Below the pieces are notes generated by a model. It did no database searches. It was not told where the DNA came from and saw only the letters and a list, made by a program, of their open reading frames with translations. Of a DNA stretch of 64,000 nt, positions 17,277 through 28,849 are shown one piece after another (the stretch's first letter is position 1; every line of letters begins with the position of its first letter). The DNA is taken from NCBI GenBank assembly GCA_030374765.1, contig JARGXX010000093.1:496001-560000 (forward strand). The letters are read 5' to 3'. The position numbers and the translations under genes were made by a program. Source of the stretch: Agarophyton chilense (taxonomy: Eukaryota > Rhodophyta > Florideophyceae > Gracilariales > Gracilariaceae).

Positions 17277-19052
17277 ATGGCAGCTCGTCATGATAAGAGC
17301 GCGTCCGACACCGGGTCTCCGGAAACCAACACACCTTCACCAAAGATCCCACGCACGCTCTCCGCATCCGATTCCAACCACAGCACACCAACACGCACCA
17401 TCTCCAACCCCGACCGTCATAACACATCCGCGACTCCCGCCCTTGGCGGTTCCACCGGCTTCCGGTCCGCGCCCCACCCTGTGGATGTTACTAACCTTGC
17501 GTACGAAGACCGCCGTATTGGCGCCCGCTTTCGCGGACAGGCGGACCCACCGCAGTGGCCGACCTACGACGCCCTTGTGGGTGCAAATCCGAGAACTCGG
17601 CATGGCTCCGCGATATTGCGGTATGCGCCTTGGTTTCACGCATTGGCTGTCCGCGACGAGGATTTGATCCAATCCTACACCGATAATTCGGAGATGCTCC
17701 CGGGCGACCTGCCCGGCGTGGTGACCATGTCCTGGGATTGGCGTAATCGCATCGCCATCCCGGTACACCACATTCTCCGCCGACGCGGTGAATCCTCTGC
17801 GGAGGCTCAGGTCACGCTTGTGCGGATCGCTTATCTCAGGCACCATCGGGCGCCTTTCGAGTTCCCGATACTGCCAGAGGTCGAATTCGCCGTCCACCTT
17901 TACCGCGCTCGCGGGGAAATGTCGTACTGCGACCGTCTCAATGGATTGGAAACCCTCGCTTGGAGGGGCACACCGATCGCTCGGCAAGAAGCGTTTTGCT
18001 GGGTAAGACCGATTCTTCGGGCAGAGTTCCGCTACCAACCGCGGCAGTCGCGCTCGAACTTCCTTCAGAACTTCATCCGCGATGAGCGGCGTTGGCGGGC
18101 CCGGACCGGGTATTTCGTACCATACCAGAACACGGAGATTGAGCGCATCGCGCCTGCTCACCGACGTGGTCGGTACGTCAGTCTCCCAGACTGGTGGTCC
18201 TCCTTGGAGGCGTGCTGGGGTTGCTTCGTTGAGCTGCCCCCAGTATTCACCTATGTAGGGTCGTCGTTCTTGAAAGATCCCCAGTCGGGGTGGTGGTCCG
18301 TCGTGGTAAGCGAATGGGCCGTCCGCACTGCGGCTTTTATCCTCGCTGAGGCGTAAGACCAATACCGATTGTGGTACGTGCCACCGCGTGAGCGGGCTGC
18401 GATCCGCCGTTTGGACATGCGCATCCCCCTCGGGGGCGAGGCGAACGAAGAAGAGATGCTGGGCCTCCTCGACTTTGTGGAGGGGGTCCAGTGGGATGAG
18501 GTCCCGCTGGAGAGCTCCCAACGCATTCAACCGCGTCGCGGGTCTGGCCCCGGATTCGGGAGGAATACAGCGCTAGCGGGGGATTTCATCTACTTCGACC
18601 CCTGGGATTACCACGAGATCAGCCGCGAAGAAGCGGAAGCCAACCGGCATGCGCCGCGTGAAGTCCCGGCCGACCACCCGCGAGGGTATATCGACTCGAG
18701 CGACTATTACCGCGACTATGCGGATGGTGACCCGATGGTCGACAACGAACCGGAGGATCCGGGTTACGCTCCGATGGAGGGTGAGGAGTCCGGCGAGGCC
18801 GGTGAGGAGTCCGTTGAATACGGTGGTGCGGCTCCATCCGGGGCTGCTGATGCCGTGCGAACGGATTCCTATCCGACTCCATCGGTGGCGGGCCCGCCCG
18901 CCACCGCCGCTGGCACGGAGCGGGGCGAGGTCATCGCGCGCTTCCTTCGGGAGGTGGGGCTTCGCCCTTCCGAGATCTCTGGTGATGTGGCCTCCATGCG
19001 GGATGCCTTAGCCAACCGCCTGGGCGGGGGTCCACCTCGTGCGGAGGAATGA
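17277..19052 (+). other. Large antisense ORF inside the gypsy element (copy A)
   Basis: On the strand opposite to gag and pol, this region is open over almost 600 codons, with about one break. The first ATG outside the LTR is at 17277 (MAARHDKSASD), about 50 bp from the LTR, so the LTR itself may supply an antisense promoter. The first 60 residues are Ser/Thr/Pro-rich. The middle is a conserved core with APWFHALAVRDEDLI, VTMSWDWRNRIAIPVHHILRRR, FVPYQNTEIERI and SLPDWW. The last third is acidic, then a short helical tail. The core is conserved as protein in copies B and C, which argues that the plus strand is the coding one although the minus strand is also open. I recognise no domain. Extra antisense genes near the 3' LTR are known in some plant gypsy elements. 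Confidence 0.6.
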
Positions 19053-22000
19053 CCGGAGCTTCCGGTAGAATGTAGGGCGGCGCCACTAGGGCGCCCTTGC
19101 CAGTAGTGAGAAATAAAAAGAAGAGGGTCGCCTTTCCGACGCCCTTTCCCAAGTCCACTTCTTTCTTTCCGGGGTACCGGCCTTCAACCGGGGTTCCGGC
19201 GTTGCAGGGAACCAGCCTAGCTGGGAGTTTCGTGTTTAACGGTGGGCGCTTCGCGCGCGGACCAGGTAACTTGCACGACCACCAACGAGGTTGGGATAGC
19301 GTGAGCGGTTGCTTCCTTCCCCGCGTTGGGGCATGGACGGAGATGGCGCGTGGCGCCACCAGCCATTCCATTCCGTGTTCACGGTTTATCCCTCTTGGGC
19401 GTTTACCAGCGTGGCTGGGAGTGCGGTCCCCGCAAGGCGGTGGTATCGCATTACCGCGGAGCGCGGGAGGTGCTCGATGGGCTCCGGGGTGTCCCACTCC
19501 GGCCCATATCCGTACCAGCGGGTCCAGTACTGGAGCAGCCCGTGCTCATCGTAGCTATGTCCGACGATTCGGTCGAGGACGTACTCCTGCACGTAAACTT
19601 GCCGGCCTTGCCGGGTGGTGGTGACCCGAGCCTCAGCGCCGCGTGGTGCTGGGCTCGTCGTCGCCTGTTCCGGGTCACCCGGTTTGTCATTCCGCTCTGC
19701 GGTTGTTGCCGGGTTGCCGGGGCTGCCGTATTTCTTCGCGGAAGTTGCCGGCGCGGCCGGGTTGTGTTTCCGCTGGGCGGTAGGGGCTTCCCTGAAGTCC
19801 GCTCTTACCGCGAGTTTGCGGGGGTCCTTCCGTCTTGGCGACGGTTCGCCGGAGGCCTCCGCTTGATTTGCGGCATGCAACGTTCCCATTGGTGGGCAGT
19901 TTCCGCTGTGCGGTGCGCCGTGGGCGGTGAGTGGTTCACCGTCCCGGCGATCCGCCTCCGCGGGGTGGCTGTCAGCCAATGACCGTGATGCCGGGTGCCC
20001 ATTGGTCCGATCTCCCGCCCGGGTCACGTGACCTTGAGGACGGGTGGTCGGGCCTTCGCGGACGGTTGGCTCCGATTGTTCCGCAAGGGAGGCGGTTTTC
20101 GACTTGTCGTTGCGCCCCTTTTCCCCCATGGGGTTCGTACCGTTCTCAACGGAGTGGCTCGCTAGACCTGCTTGCGCGGCGCCCGCCGGAGTACCGGAAT
20201 CGACCAAAACGCTCGGTGTGCCACCGCGAATGTGCGGGGAGCCCTTAGTTGCTTCCACGCGATGCGGAGCGTCCGTAGGGTCTCGCTTCCCGGCTTCGGG
20301 TCTTCGAGCGCCTTGGTCCCCCTTGCGGGGTTACGTGGCGGTTGGGTTGACCGCCGCGTCCCGCGGGAGCGGATTGGCGTCCGGCGACGATGCCAGTTGC
20401 CCGCTCGGCGGCCTTGCCCGGGGTGTCCGGTTAAACTTCCGTTGCGACGGCGATGCTTCCGCGATTGAGCGGGTCCCCTCCCCCTCCTTAGACGGAGCGA
20501 CGGGTGATGGTGGGCTAACCGCATGGCGGGTATAAATACCGCTGCGCGGCGCCCGTAAGGGTAGCTGGCCGCGAGGGCCAGGTGTTTCCGGCATTGCCGG
20601 TGGTTCCGATAAAGTCGGTATATCGGAGAGACCCCGTGAGGGGTGCGGTACCACGGCGGGGCTTCTAAGCCATTGTGACACGGGTACGGGTGTTTCATTC
20701 TCGCGCGCTGTGAGTAGCTCATCCATTTCCATGGTGTCTTCCCCGGTTTCGGGCCAATCCGACTCCGTCGGTGTTTCCCCTTCCAAGGTAAAGCACGGGA
20801 TCTCGTCGACCTCCGGGTCGGCAAGTGCTTCACCTGTCGTAGGTAATCGAGAGAGGGCGTCTGCTTGGGTGTTCTGGACACCCTTTTTGTAGACGACCTC
20901 GAAGTCGAATTCCGCTAAGCGGAGGCGCCACCGCATTAAGCGGCCAGAAGGATCTGCGATGTTCAGCAGCCACCTCAACGAGGCATGGTCCGTGTACACG
21001 GTGAAATGAACGCCCATGAGGTATGGGCGCAGAGTGGATAGCGCCCAGACCACTGCGAGGCACTCCTTCTCGGAGACCGAGTAGTTGCGCTCGTGGACGT
21101 TCAGCGTGCGGGACCAATAGCCAATTGGTTTGCGTTCCCCATCGGGGGTGGTTTGGAACAGTGCGCCGCCCACCTGGTGGCTTAATCAAGGAGCGAAAAG
21201 ATTCCGACTGATCGGTGGTAAATGGCGCAAGCTTTGGTGGCTGGCCCTTCCGCAGTAGCGCGTTTGGCGGAGCGGCGATATCCGAGAAACTCGGTATAAA
21301 CCGTCGATAGACGTTGACCAGACCTAAAAAGGATCGGAGCTCCGTTTGAGTACGGGGCTCCTTCGCCTCGCAGAGGGACTTGATACGAACTTGTTCGATC
21401 ATTAACCGTCCTGGACGGATGACGTGCCCGAGATACTTCACCGTGTCGGTGAAGAACTCGCACTTCCTCAACTTGAGGGTTATTCCTGCGTCTCGCAGTA
21501 CGGTCATCACGTCCCGCACGTGGGTCAGGTGATCGTCCAGGTTTCTGGAAAAGACAATGATGTCGTCCAAGTAGACAAGGCACGTGCGCCACTTGAAACG
21601 CGACATCAGTATGTCTATTGCCCTTTGAAAGGTGGCCGGTGCATTGGTTAAACCAAACGGCATCCGCTTGAAGCGGTAGGAACCCGAGTGGCAAACAAAC
21701 GCGGTTTTGTCTCGGTCCTCTTCCCGGACTGGGACTTGCCAGTAGCCCCAGTTAGCATCCAGAGCCGTAAACATGGTAGCGTCCCCGAGCGAGTCTATAC
21801 ACTCGTCCATGCGCGGAATCGGGTAGGTGTCCCTCACGGTGACGGCATTGAGGCGGCGGTAGTCAACGCAAAACCGCCACGTGCCGTCAGTCTTGAGGGT
21901 CAGCACCACCGGTGAAGCCCAAGGAGATTGGGCGGGCTCGATGACTCCAGCACGGAGCATCTTGTCCACCTGAAATTCTTCCTCCTCCCGAGCTTTCGGT

Positions 22001-25000
22001 CCCGCCCTGTAAGGGGGTTGTGCAACCGGACGTGCGTCCGGTAGCAGGTCTATCCGATGTTCGGTTGTATTGATCTCACCCAGTGAGCCGTCCCACATTG
22101 TGGTAAACTCGCGTAGCATTCCGCGTAAGCGGTCCCGGTGTGAGACCGGTACATGACTCAGGTCCAGGTCCTCGAGGGCCTTGATCGGGTTTATCTTATC
22201 GTAGCTCGTAGGCTGTGCCCTGGTGTCAGGTGTGGGAACCGACGAGGTCGGAAATGCATCCGTCTTGAAGGTTTTATCGAGCGCCAACTGCTGTGGCTCC
22301 CCGGAGGTTTCTGCACCGGATATCGGGAGACCATCCTTGGTAGAGGGAGTTATTCCGAGTACTTCGGCAGCCGTCACCTTTGTAGGGAGCATCGCGAGCG
22401 GGTGCGGCGTCACAGACCCAATGACTTGGTTCTTTGCCAGCGTCTGGGGAGCCTTTCCCAGATTGGCAACCAACACCCTGAAAGGGGAATTCGGCGTGAC
22501 TTGCAACGGTTAACTGAAATTTCTCGTACAACGAGGGCAAGGGCTGAACAACCCGAAGACCGTGTTGACGGGAATTGACTGAAACCATAACCTGGCTCTC
22601 CGGGGGTATGGTTACTGACGAGGCAACGCGTAGCTTCGTAGAATCCCGGTTCGCCGCTGTGGGTTCCTGTGCAGCAGGTAGAGGAACGTGTTTCCTCGAT
22701 GCCCGCTTCAGCGGTTGACGAACAATGGGGACGGTCGATCCGTCCTCAAGTTCCACCTGCTTAAGGCGTGGGCGGATGGCGTCGACAAACCTGTCGCAGT
22801 AGTCACATCCCAGAATAACTGGCGCGGCCAGCGAGCGGCACACAATAAAAGTTAGTTTAACCACCATCCGCCCTAGCCTGACGACCAGGTCGATCACACC
22901 AACCGTTTTCAACGGGTTGTTATTGGCGTCTGAGACGTCGGGTACCGTTTCAGAACGGATGAGTGACCGCAATGGCGGGGGTAAAACCGATTCCACAATA
23001 AAGTTCAGCCCAGCACCTGTATCCAGGACAGTGAGATGTCTCACCATAAACTGCGTGTGCAGACCAAGGTCAGCGTAAACCTTGTAGTTACGCTTGGCCA
23101 TTACCAAGACTCTATCCGGGATCCGGTTATTTCTAATCCGTATCCACGGTCGACGCAACACACCGAGGTGTTTAGAGTCCGCGTCTGCGGTGTCCTTCCT
23201 TGTCAGGATTTTCACCGGGGAGCGAGGCATCGGCGCCTCGGGCGTCGTCAGCCTCAACTCTGAGGACGCCTCTCCCAAAGGGGAGACTCCCTCTATTCTT
23301 TTCCCTGTACAGGGTCCTGGTCGGGCGAAGGCCCGACTTCCTCGGCAACGAGTGCATGATTCCGTTGCACGGTAGCTACCGCAGGAGCGGGTTGAGATCC
23401 ACCAGCGTGGTTTGGCGCTGGTGCGGCGCGTGCCGGCTGAGCCGGTTTGTACCGAGAATTCGGAGTGTGAGCCAATGCGTTGGGGAAGTCCGTCTTCGCG
23501 CGGAGATATGACGTGAGTGGCACGGAGCCCTTCTCATGCGGGGAGAGGGCTTCGTAATTATCCACCACTCGCGCCATATCGCGTAGCGATAAAAGGCATT
23601 GCGGGGAGGTGTGCCCGCGCTCGTAGCACAAGTGGCACACCAACGTCACTCCCGCGTTTCGCAGTACGGCATTCCGAGCATCGGTGTATCTTCCGGGTTC
23701 CCGGTTTCCAACCCATCCAGGGCGCTGACTTCGTGTCATTCCGTTCGAGTACGGCATACGGGGGGCCGGAGTGCGGCGGTCATTAAGATAAAAGACCTGC
23801 CCGTTCTCCGTGTCCCTTGCGGTTGAGTCAACCGAGCCATCCGTTGTAGACGGTAATTCCGTTGTCGGAATAGATAAACCATCGTGATGGATGACATTCA
23901 TATTGTCATAACCCTGTTTGGGGATGGCATCCGTCGCAAATGACGGTGAAGAAGAGTCCGACTCAAGCAGCAATGCTTTAGCGGCCTTCGACCGGGTTCC
24001 CGGATTGCGTGCACGTAGTGCATCTCCCTCTGCGCGGGCAAACTGTACGAGTTTAAGGTATGTCACCTTCGGCTCTTGTTCCCTGTAACGGGCGACAAGA
24101 ATCTTGATGGCTGGATCCAAGCCATCAATGAACATCGTACAGCGTTCCCCAGCGGGGTATACATTACCACAGCGGTGGAAAGCCTTATTCAGGCGTACCG
24201 AGTAATCGGTCTCGAGCTCGCCGGAGCGTTGTCGAGTGTCTCGCAAAGCGAGTATCGCCGCTTGTATCGCGGAGTTGGTTGCGTAGGAACGCAGGATGTA
24301 CTGCACGGCCTCGGGCCAGCAGGTCACACCTCCTTCAGAGGCTCGCGACGAGCCCCGAACCCACAAAAACTGATCTTCAGCGACACCCCGTAGAAAGTAG
24401 GGTAGCGCCACGTAGGCTTATCCTTCGTTCATTCCGAGTATATCGGCTTCCGCTACAAAGCGGTGTAGGAAATCCAAGACCAGAATTGGATCATCCCCAG
24501 TAAACGACTGGTTACGAAGTGAAAGCTGCATCCGCTTGATGCAGTCTTTCACTTTACCCGTGTCACGCGGTGTCCGACCTAAAGAGGAATCTTCTAGCCG
24601 GTAATACCGGTAGGACAGGAGTGTACTGTACAGAGGGTTGGTGGGCTTCAAGGGTTTGAGGCCCGGATGTCGCCGACCCTTTTGGAGCGACCGGATGGCC
24701 CCGTAGGTGGCAGAGGACCGCTTTGAGCGGGAAGAGCGCCCATAACGATCCTGTGGGTCATCGCTCACCGACGAATCGGAACTCTCCGAGTCACTCGGTT
24801 TACCGTCCGACTCAGATGATGAGTCGGACGGGTGTCCGTGCTTACGGTTAGAATCCCGGTTCTTCCGGCTCTTCCGGTTCCACGACTGGGTCTCTCGATG
24901 AGAGACAACCGGTCTAGCCGCGTTCGCGGGCGAGGTTAACGTCCTCTCGACCGACTCAAGTCGGCTTCAGAGACGCTCGAAGCGATTCTCCATACCTTCT

Positions 25001-25512
25001 GCGAAGGAAGACGGAGCGCCAAAACACTCGAGTAGTGTATTGACGTCCGACCGCAATACGCGGATATCCTCGGCTAACTCACTTGGAGGGGGGTTAGCGA
25101 GGCTTCCTCGTAAAGAGGTGAACTCCCTCGAGAGGGTATTGTGAGCAGCCCGCAGGGAGCGGAGCTGCTCTTCCAAGCGTACAATCCGCGCTTGGTCGAC
25201 CAACCGCGGAGGCGGAGAAACCACCGTTGCGACGGTCGTTAACCCGGAATCGGGCTGCGGGTCTTCAGTGCCGGTGACCGGTATCTCCCGGGAATGGGGT
25301 GTTGGAGCCAGGGCCTGTGAAACATCAGTGCCCCTGGCATCACCGCTTTGGCGGGAACGGCTGCGTGTTGCAGGACGCTCCATGCTAGGCGGTTTCCTTG
25401 GCATTGGCCACACCGTCTCGACGGAAGAATAGAAAGCAAACCAGTGAGACCGGAGAAAACCCGTTAAACGGAAAACAACCTCAGAGAGGACACAAGCGGT
25501 CTTGACTTCTAA

Positions 25513-25524
25513 GTCGGGAGACCA
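25513..25524 (-). promoter_or_regulatory. Candidate primer-binding site
   Basis: On the minus strand TGGTCTCCCGAC lies about 13 bases inside the 5' LTR. A TGG start is expected for a site pairing with a tRNA 3' end. The tRNA is not identified. Confidence 0.45.
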
Positions 25525-25537
25525 ATTTGTAGTACAA

Positions 25538-26391
25538 TGCCCCCAACGGGGAAAACCTACGAAGACGTCCGGATCTTCCTCTCACGAGGTAACCGGCGCG
25601 GTAGAGCCCTCCCAGGGATCAGCGCGCAATGCCGGGTGTAAGCCGGAGCCGAACTGTCGCGACGGCGCAGGGAGGCTGAAAGAAGCCGAGAATATCCGCA
25701 GAAGCGGTGCTTGCGTATCCTCTGAGGAGGCAAAACCCACGAGAGTGGCGAGCACGACAGTTGTCAGTGCAAGCCGCAAGAGCGGGAATTGCCCAATGAA
25801 GGGGAGGAAAAGGGAAGGAAAATGGGAACGGAGGCAAGAGGGCGAGGTTGACCACGGCTCGCAAGAGTGGACTAGGGAATAGCCGGCACTGCCGGGTGTA
25901 GCAAACCGTATACACGGGCGGAACCACGAAAGTGGGAATAGATACCCAACACACGAAGGCTGCTTGAACGTCCAAGGGGGTTGGGAAGCCGTGCACCACG
26001 GGAAATCCCTCCGTAAGGAGTTGTATATCCGCGCACGCGGTTCGACCCAGAGCCAAGATCTGGAAGACCAAGATCACCCTTGTTGGGGAGACTTTACTGG
26101 ACCGGCGGCCGCGAGGCCGGCGGCCTAAGTACTGTAGTCACCGTAGAATAGAATAAATAAAGTCTATCCTAAATAGCTAAATGTCCGTCTAACAAAAGGG
26201 GCCATTCTGGCGGCCACGTGTCGCGCGGGCGCTGCGGCCATGTGTATGGCACCCGGTCCCGCCGGTGCATCACCGGCGTTCCGGCCATCGCCGTAAATAC
26301 GGATTACTCCTACTCATAACGAGGTTGCACGCCGGAGGCTCCGGAAAAAACTTAAATCTCCAAAAACCTCCCTGGAGGACGTTGCTCTTCA
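25538..26391 (-). repeat. 5' LTR of the gypsy element (854 bp)
   Basis: It is the partner of 16376-17229, with the same length and TG..CA ends. No convincing target duplication was found: the outer flanks read GACAA on the left and GTATG on the right. Confidence 0.92.
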
Positions 26392-28095
26392 GTATGGAAA
26401 CTTGGTAGTAGAGGAACCTTCTCCTTCTGCACCAGAACGCATTTGCTTGGTCTTGCTAATTGTTTGGCTTTCATTTTTCTTATGAAACGGTTTGGGAAAG
26501 CAAAAGTCTTGACGATGATCCGCGTTGAGCTGCGAGCGGGATCAAGTTTCGTGTGTACGGTCCCATACCAAAATCTGGAGATCAAACGCATTCTCGCAGC
26601 CAACGAAAGTGGTCTGTATGTTCCTATTCCATATTGGTGATTGTTTCTTGACGCTTTTTGAGGCTTTTACATCTATTTATCTCTGATCATCACGCATGAA
26701 GGGTTCTTACCGCTCGAAGATTCTGAGTCTGGACTTTGGTGCACCATCGTCACCGATTGTGCTATCTGAAAGGCGGATTACATTTTCTGGGAGGATGATC
26801 ACTAGTACGGACTGTTGATCATCCCATTTCAGGTTCGCGTCAGCATTCGTTTCTTGGGCTTGTGCATCCCACTAGGTGGTGAAATCAACGCCCAAGAGGT
26901 GGCGACACTTCTTGAATTCATCGTCCAGGTTGACTAGTTCTCAGTTACTTTCTCACAGATTGGATGATCAACCAGTAGACGGGCGAAGAGCCTGTCAGCA
27001 GAATCTCGAACTCTGCTCGGGGGTGAATTCCCTTATTTCAACCTCTAAGAGGGACATGAGATGTCCTTGGAGGAAGGTAACCAACTTCGATTCGCTCTGC
27101 GGTGTATCATCGAGGGGCATTCTACCGGTTCTTGGACGAGAAAGAGTATTATAACGTCTAGGACGGTGAGAATTCGATGTTCGATAATGAACCCAATTAT
27201 GGGGTGGCCTTTGCTGAGGCAGTTGAAACCCATTTCATATATAAGCCATACAACGCAGGGAATCGTGTCGGACCATATATATATATGGACGTGGGCAACC
27301 TTGCGGGGGCTTTTCCAGCCGTTGAAGGTGGTAGTGAACCTCCGGCTCCGTCTTTGATTGTTCCAGGTTGGGGTGCCTCCGTTCCAGACTCCGCAAGTGC
27401 CAGCTCGGCGTGTCAGGCAAACTTGATCTCCCAGATCCTCCGCAATGGGGAGCCGGAGAGTATCTATGTCAGTGATGACGATGCCGAGATGCGCGCGCCT
27501 TTGATTTTCGGCCGTGGAGGTAGCATCTCAGATGGTAGACATACCAATTCGTAAGGGGGTGAGGATATCGAAAAAAACGTTTAGCTTCCTGATCTAGGAC
27601 AGTAGTTGACTTTTTGGTAAGATACCCATGTACTTTAATAAATACCAAGCTCGCCGCCGTACCGTTGGTGGTACCGCTTCGATGGACATTGCGACAGTCC
27701 TGAGGAAAATTTGCTCTTGGGCTCGTCGATCGGCGCGCTACGCCACGATTGTACAACAGGGTCAGGATCTGAAGACCGCCATGGTCAATATCCTGCAGCA
27801 GATGCCCAAGTGATGACCCGAAGGGTTGCTGCCGATTTGGATGCCCGGTATAGTCTGAAACTTGAGCGATCGGGAAGCTTCCAATGGTGACAGTAGTTCC
27901 TCAGGTGAATCTCCGCCTAAGAAGCGTGCTTGGCTCGCTGGGGCCGATTTTAGTGGTCGAGTAGGCTCCTCCGGAGACCCTAGTCCCGGTTTGCTCTTGC
28001 AGGTTCCAATGCGGGCGACAGAGTTACTTCTGCGCCGCCCCAGTGAGTTCTGTTGGTGTTAGGAGCGCTTCCGCGAACCTTGAGGTCATAGCGAG
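26392..28095 (+). mobile_element. Right part of older copy B of the plus-strand ORF family
   Basis: Immediately outside the gypsy LTR the homology to the antisense ORF continues. VPYQNLEIKRI then YVPIPYW near 26560-26635 match VPYQNTEIERI and YVSLPDWW of copy A. IPLGGEINAQEV near 26860 matches IPLGGEANEEEM. An acidic stretch follows (27180-27550). A tail near 27650-27815 (SMDIATVL, then VVQQGQ-like IVQQGQDLKTAMVNIL) is shared with copy C near 31575-31720. The copy has more than five breaks. No LTR-element pol gene accompanies it. It ends at the 445-bp repeat starting at 28096. Confidence 0.6.
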
Positions 28096-28540
28096 TGTAA
28101 CGCAATGACTGTTGGGTCAGCGTACGGGTCTTGACCGGTGGTAGCGTGGTAGAGCGGGTTCTAAGGTTCGAATCCTTGACGGCGGCACTCCCAGAGTACA
28201 TGGTGCAATGAGCTGGTGTTTACTGGTAGTCGTACAGGTCGGAGCTACGGAAACGATGGCTTGAAGACCAATTGGTAGAACTAATGTACAGAAGAGGGTA
28301 ATTTAGTACCCTAACGATGCCTACCTTACTCCAAGGAAGAAGCGTCACTCGAGCCAGGTAAATAGTACTGGCAAGGCGCTGAGATCTCCCTGGAACTGCA
28401 CTGCTAATCTATTAAATTAATTAAAATAAATTAATAATCTACATGAGTCCACCTGAGGTCGACCCGTACACGTGTCACCAGCAAGATCCTTCGGGGCCCG
28501 GCAGCTTACCGGGCTCAACAGTTATTATCGCTCCTTCACA
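28096..28540 (+). repeat. 445-bp dispersed repeat, copy 1
   Basis: This matches 42653-43097 end to end, same orientation and same length. It starts TGTAACGC and ends TCACA, so a solo LTR is possible. It also has a tRNA-like head near 28138-28190, with TAGCGTGGTAGAGCGG resembling an A box and GGTTCGAATCC an exact B box, so a tRNA-derived SINE is the main alternative. The anticodon arm of the tRNA is missing. No target duplication was seen. An AT-rich tract near 28415-28440 could hold a polyadenylation signal. Confidence 0.65.
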
Positions 28541-28849
28541 TATCTCCCTCCTTAGGATTCGACCGTCACGGCGAAGTCCAGATGCTTTCATAACTGCTCC
28601 AGGGGACGCGTGCACTTCAATACTCCCGGTACCATTGGGCGCGACGGGACGTCGCGTCGACATCACCTGCCGGGATGCGGGGAAGCGTGAGCTGACCATT
28701 GGCGCCGAATGTCAATTAATTAGCCTAAGGACTGAAACTGTCACGCGCCGTGAGCGCTGGCCATAGGTGCATCGCCGGCGTATTCCTCGCGTTGCGTTGC
28801 CGAGACGGTTTATTAGCTTCTTTCTTCGTTTCCGTTCTTCATTTGGCGA

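Larger units (their letters stand above)
16376..26391 (-). mobile_element. Ty3/gypsy chromodomain LTR retrotransposon, broken
   Basis: This is a fossil of a Ty3/gypsy (chromovirus) element transcribed on the minus strand, with 854-bp LTRs at both ends. Parts in order on the minus strand: gag from about 25410 to 23290 with a CCHC knuckle near 23640-23590; protease near 23030 (VLDTGAG); reverse transcriptase about 22020-21400 with VYLDDIIVFS near 21560; RNase H about 21180-20850 (YTDHASLRWL); and a chromodomain about 19595-19440. A plus-strand ORF occupies about 17277-19052. The two LTRs differ at roughly 23 of 854 positions by eye (about 97% identical), so the insertion is fairly young. Coding parts carry about four breaks. 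It lies inside an older copy of its own antisense ORF family. Confidence 0.92.

Noticed and set aside
17337-18530. A 397-codon minus-strand open frame overlapping the antisense ORF
   Set aside because: It lies opposite the plus-strand ORF in GC-rich DNA where both strands are open. The protein similarity to copies B and C is on the plus strand, so I treat the minus frame as a shadow.
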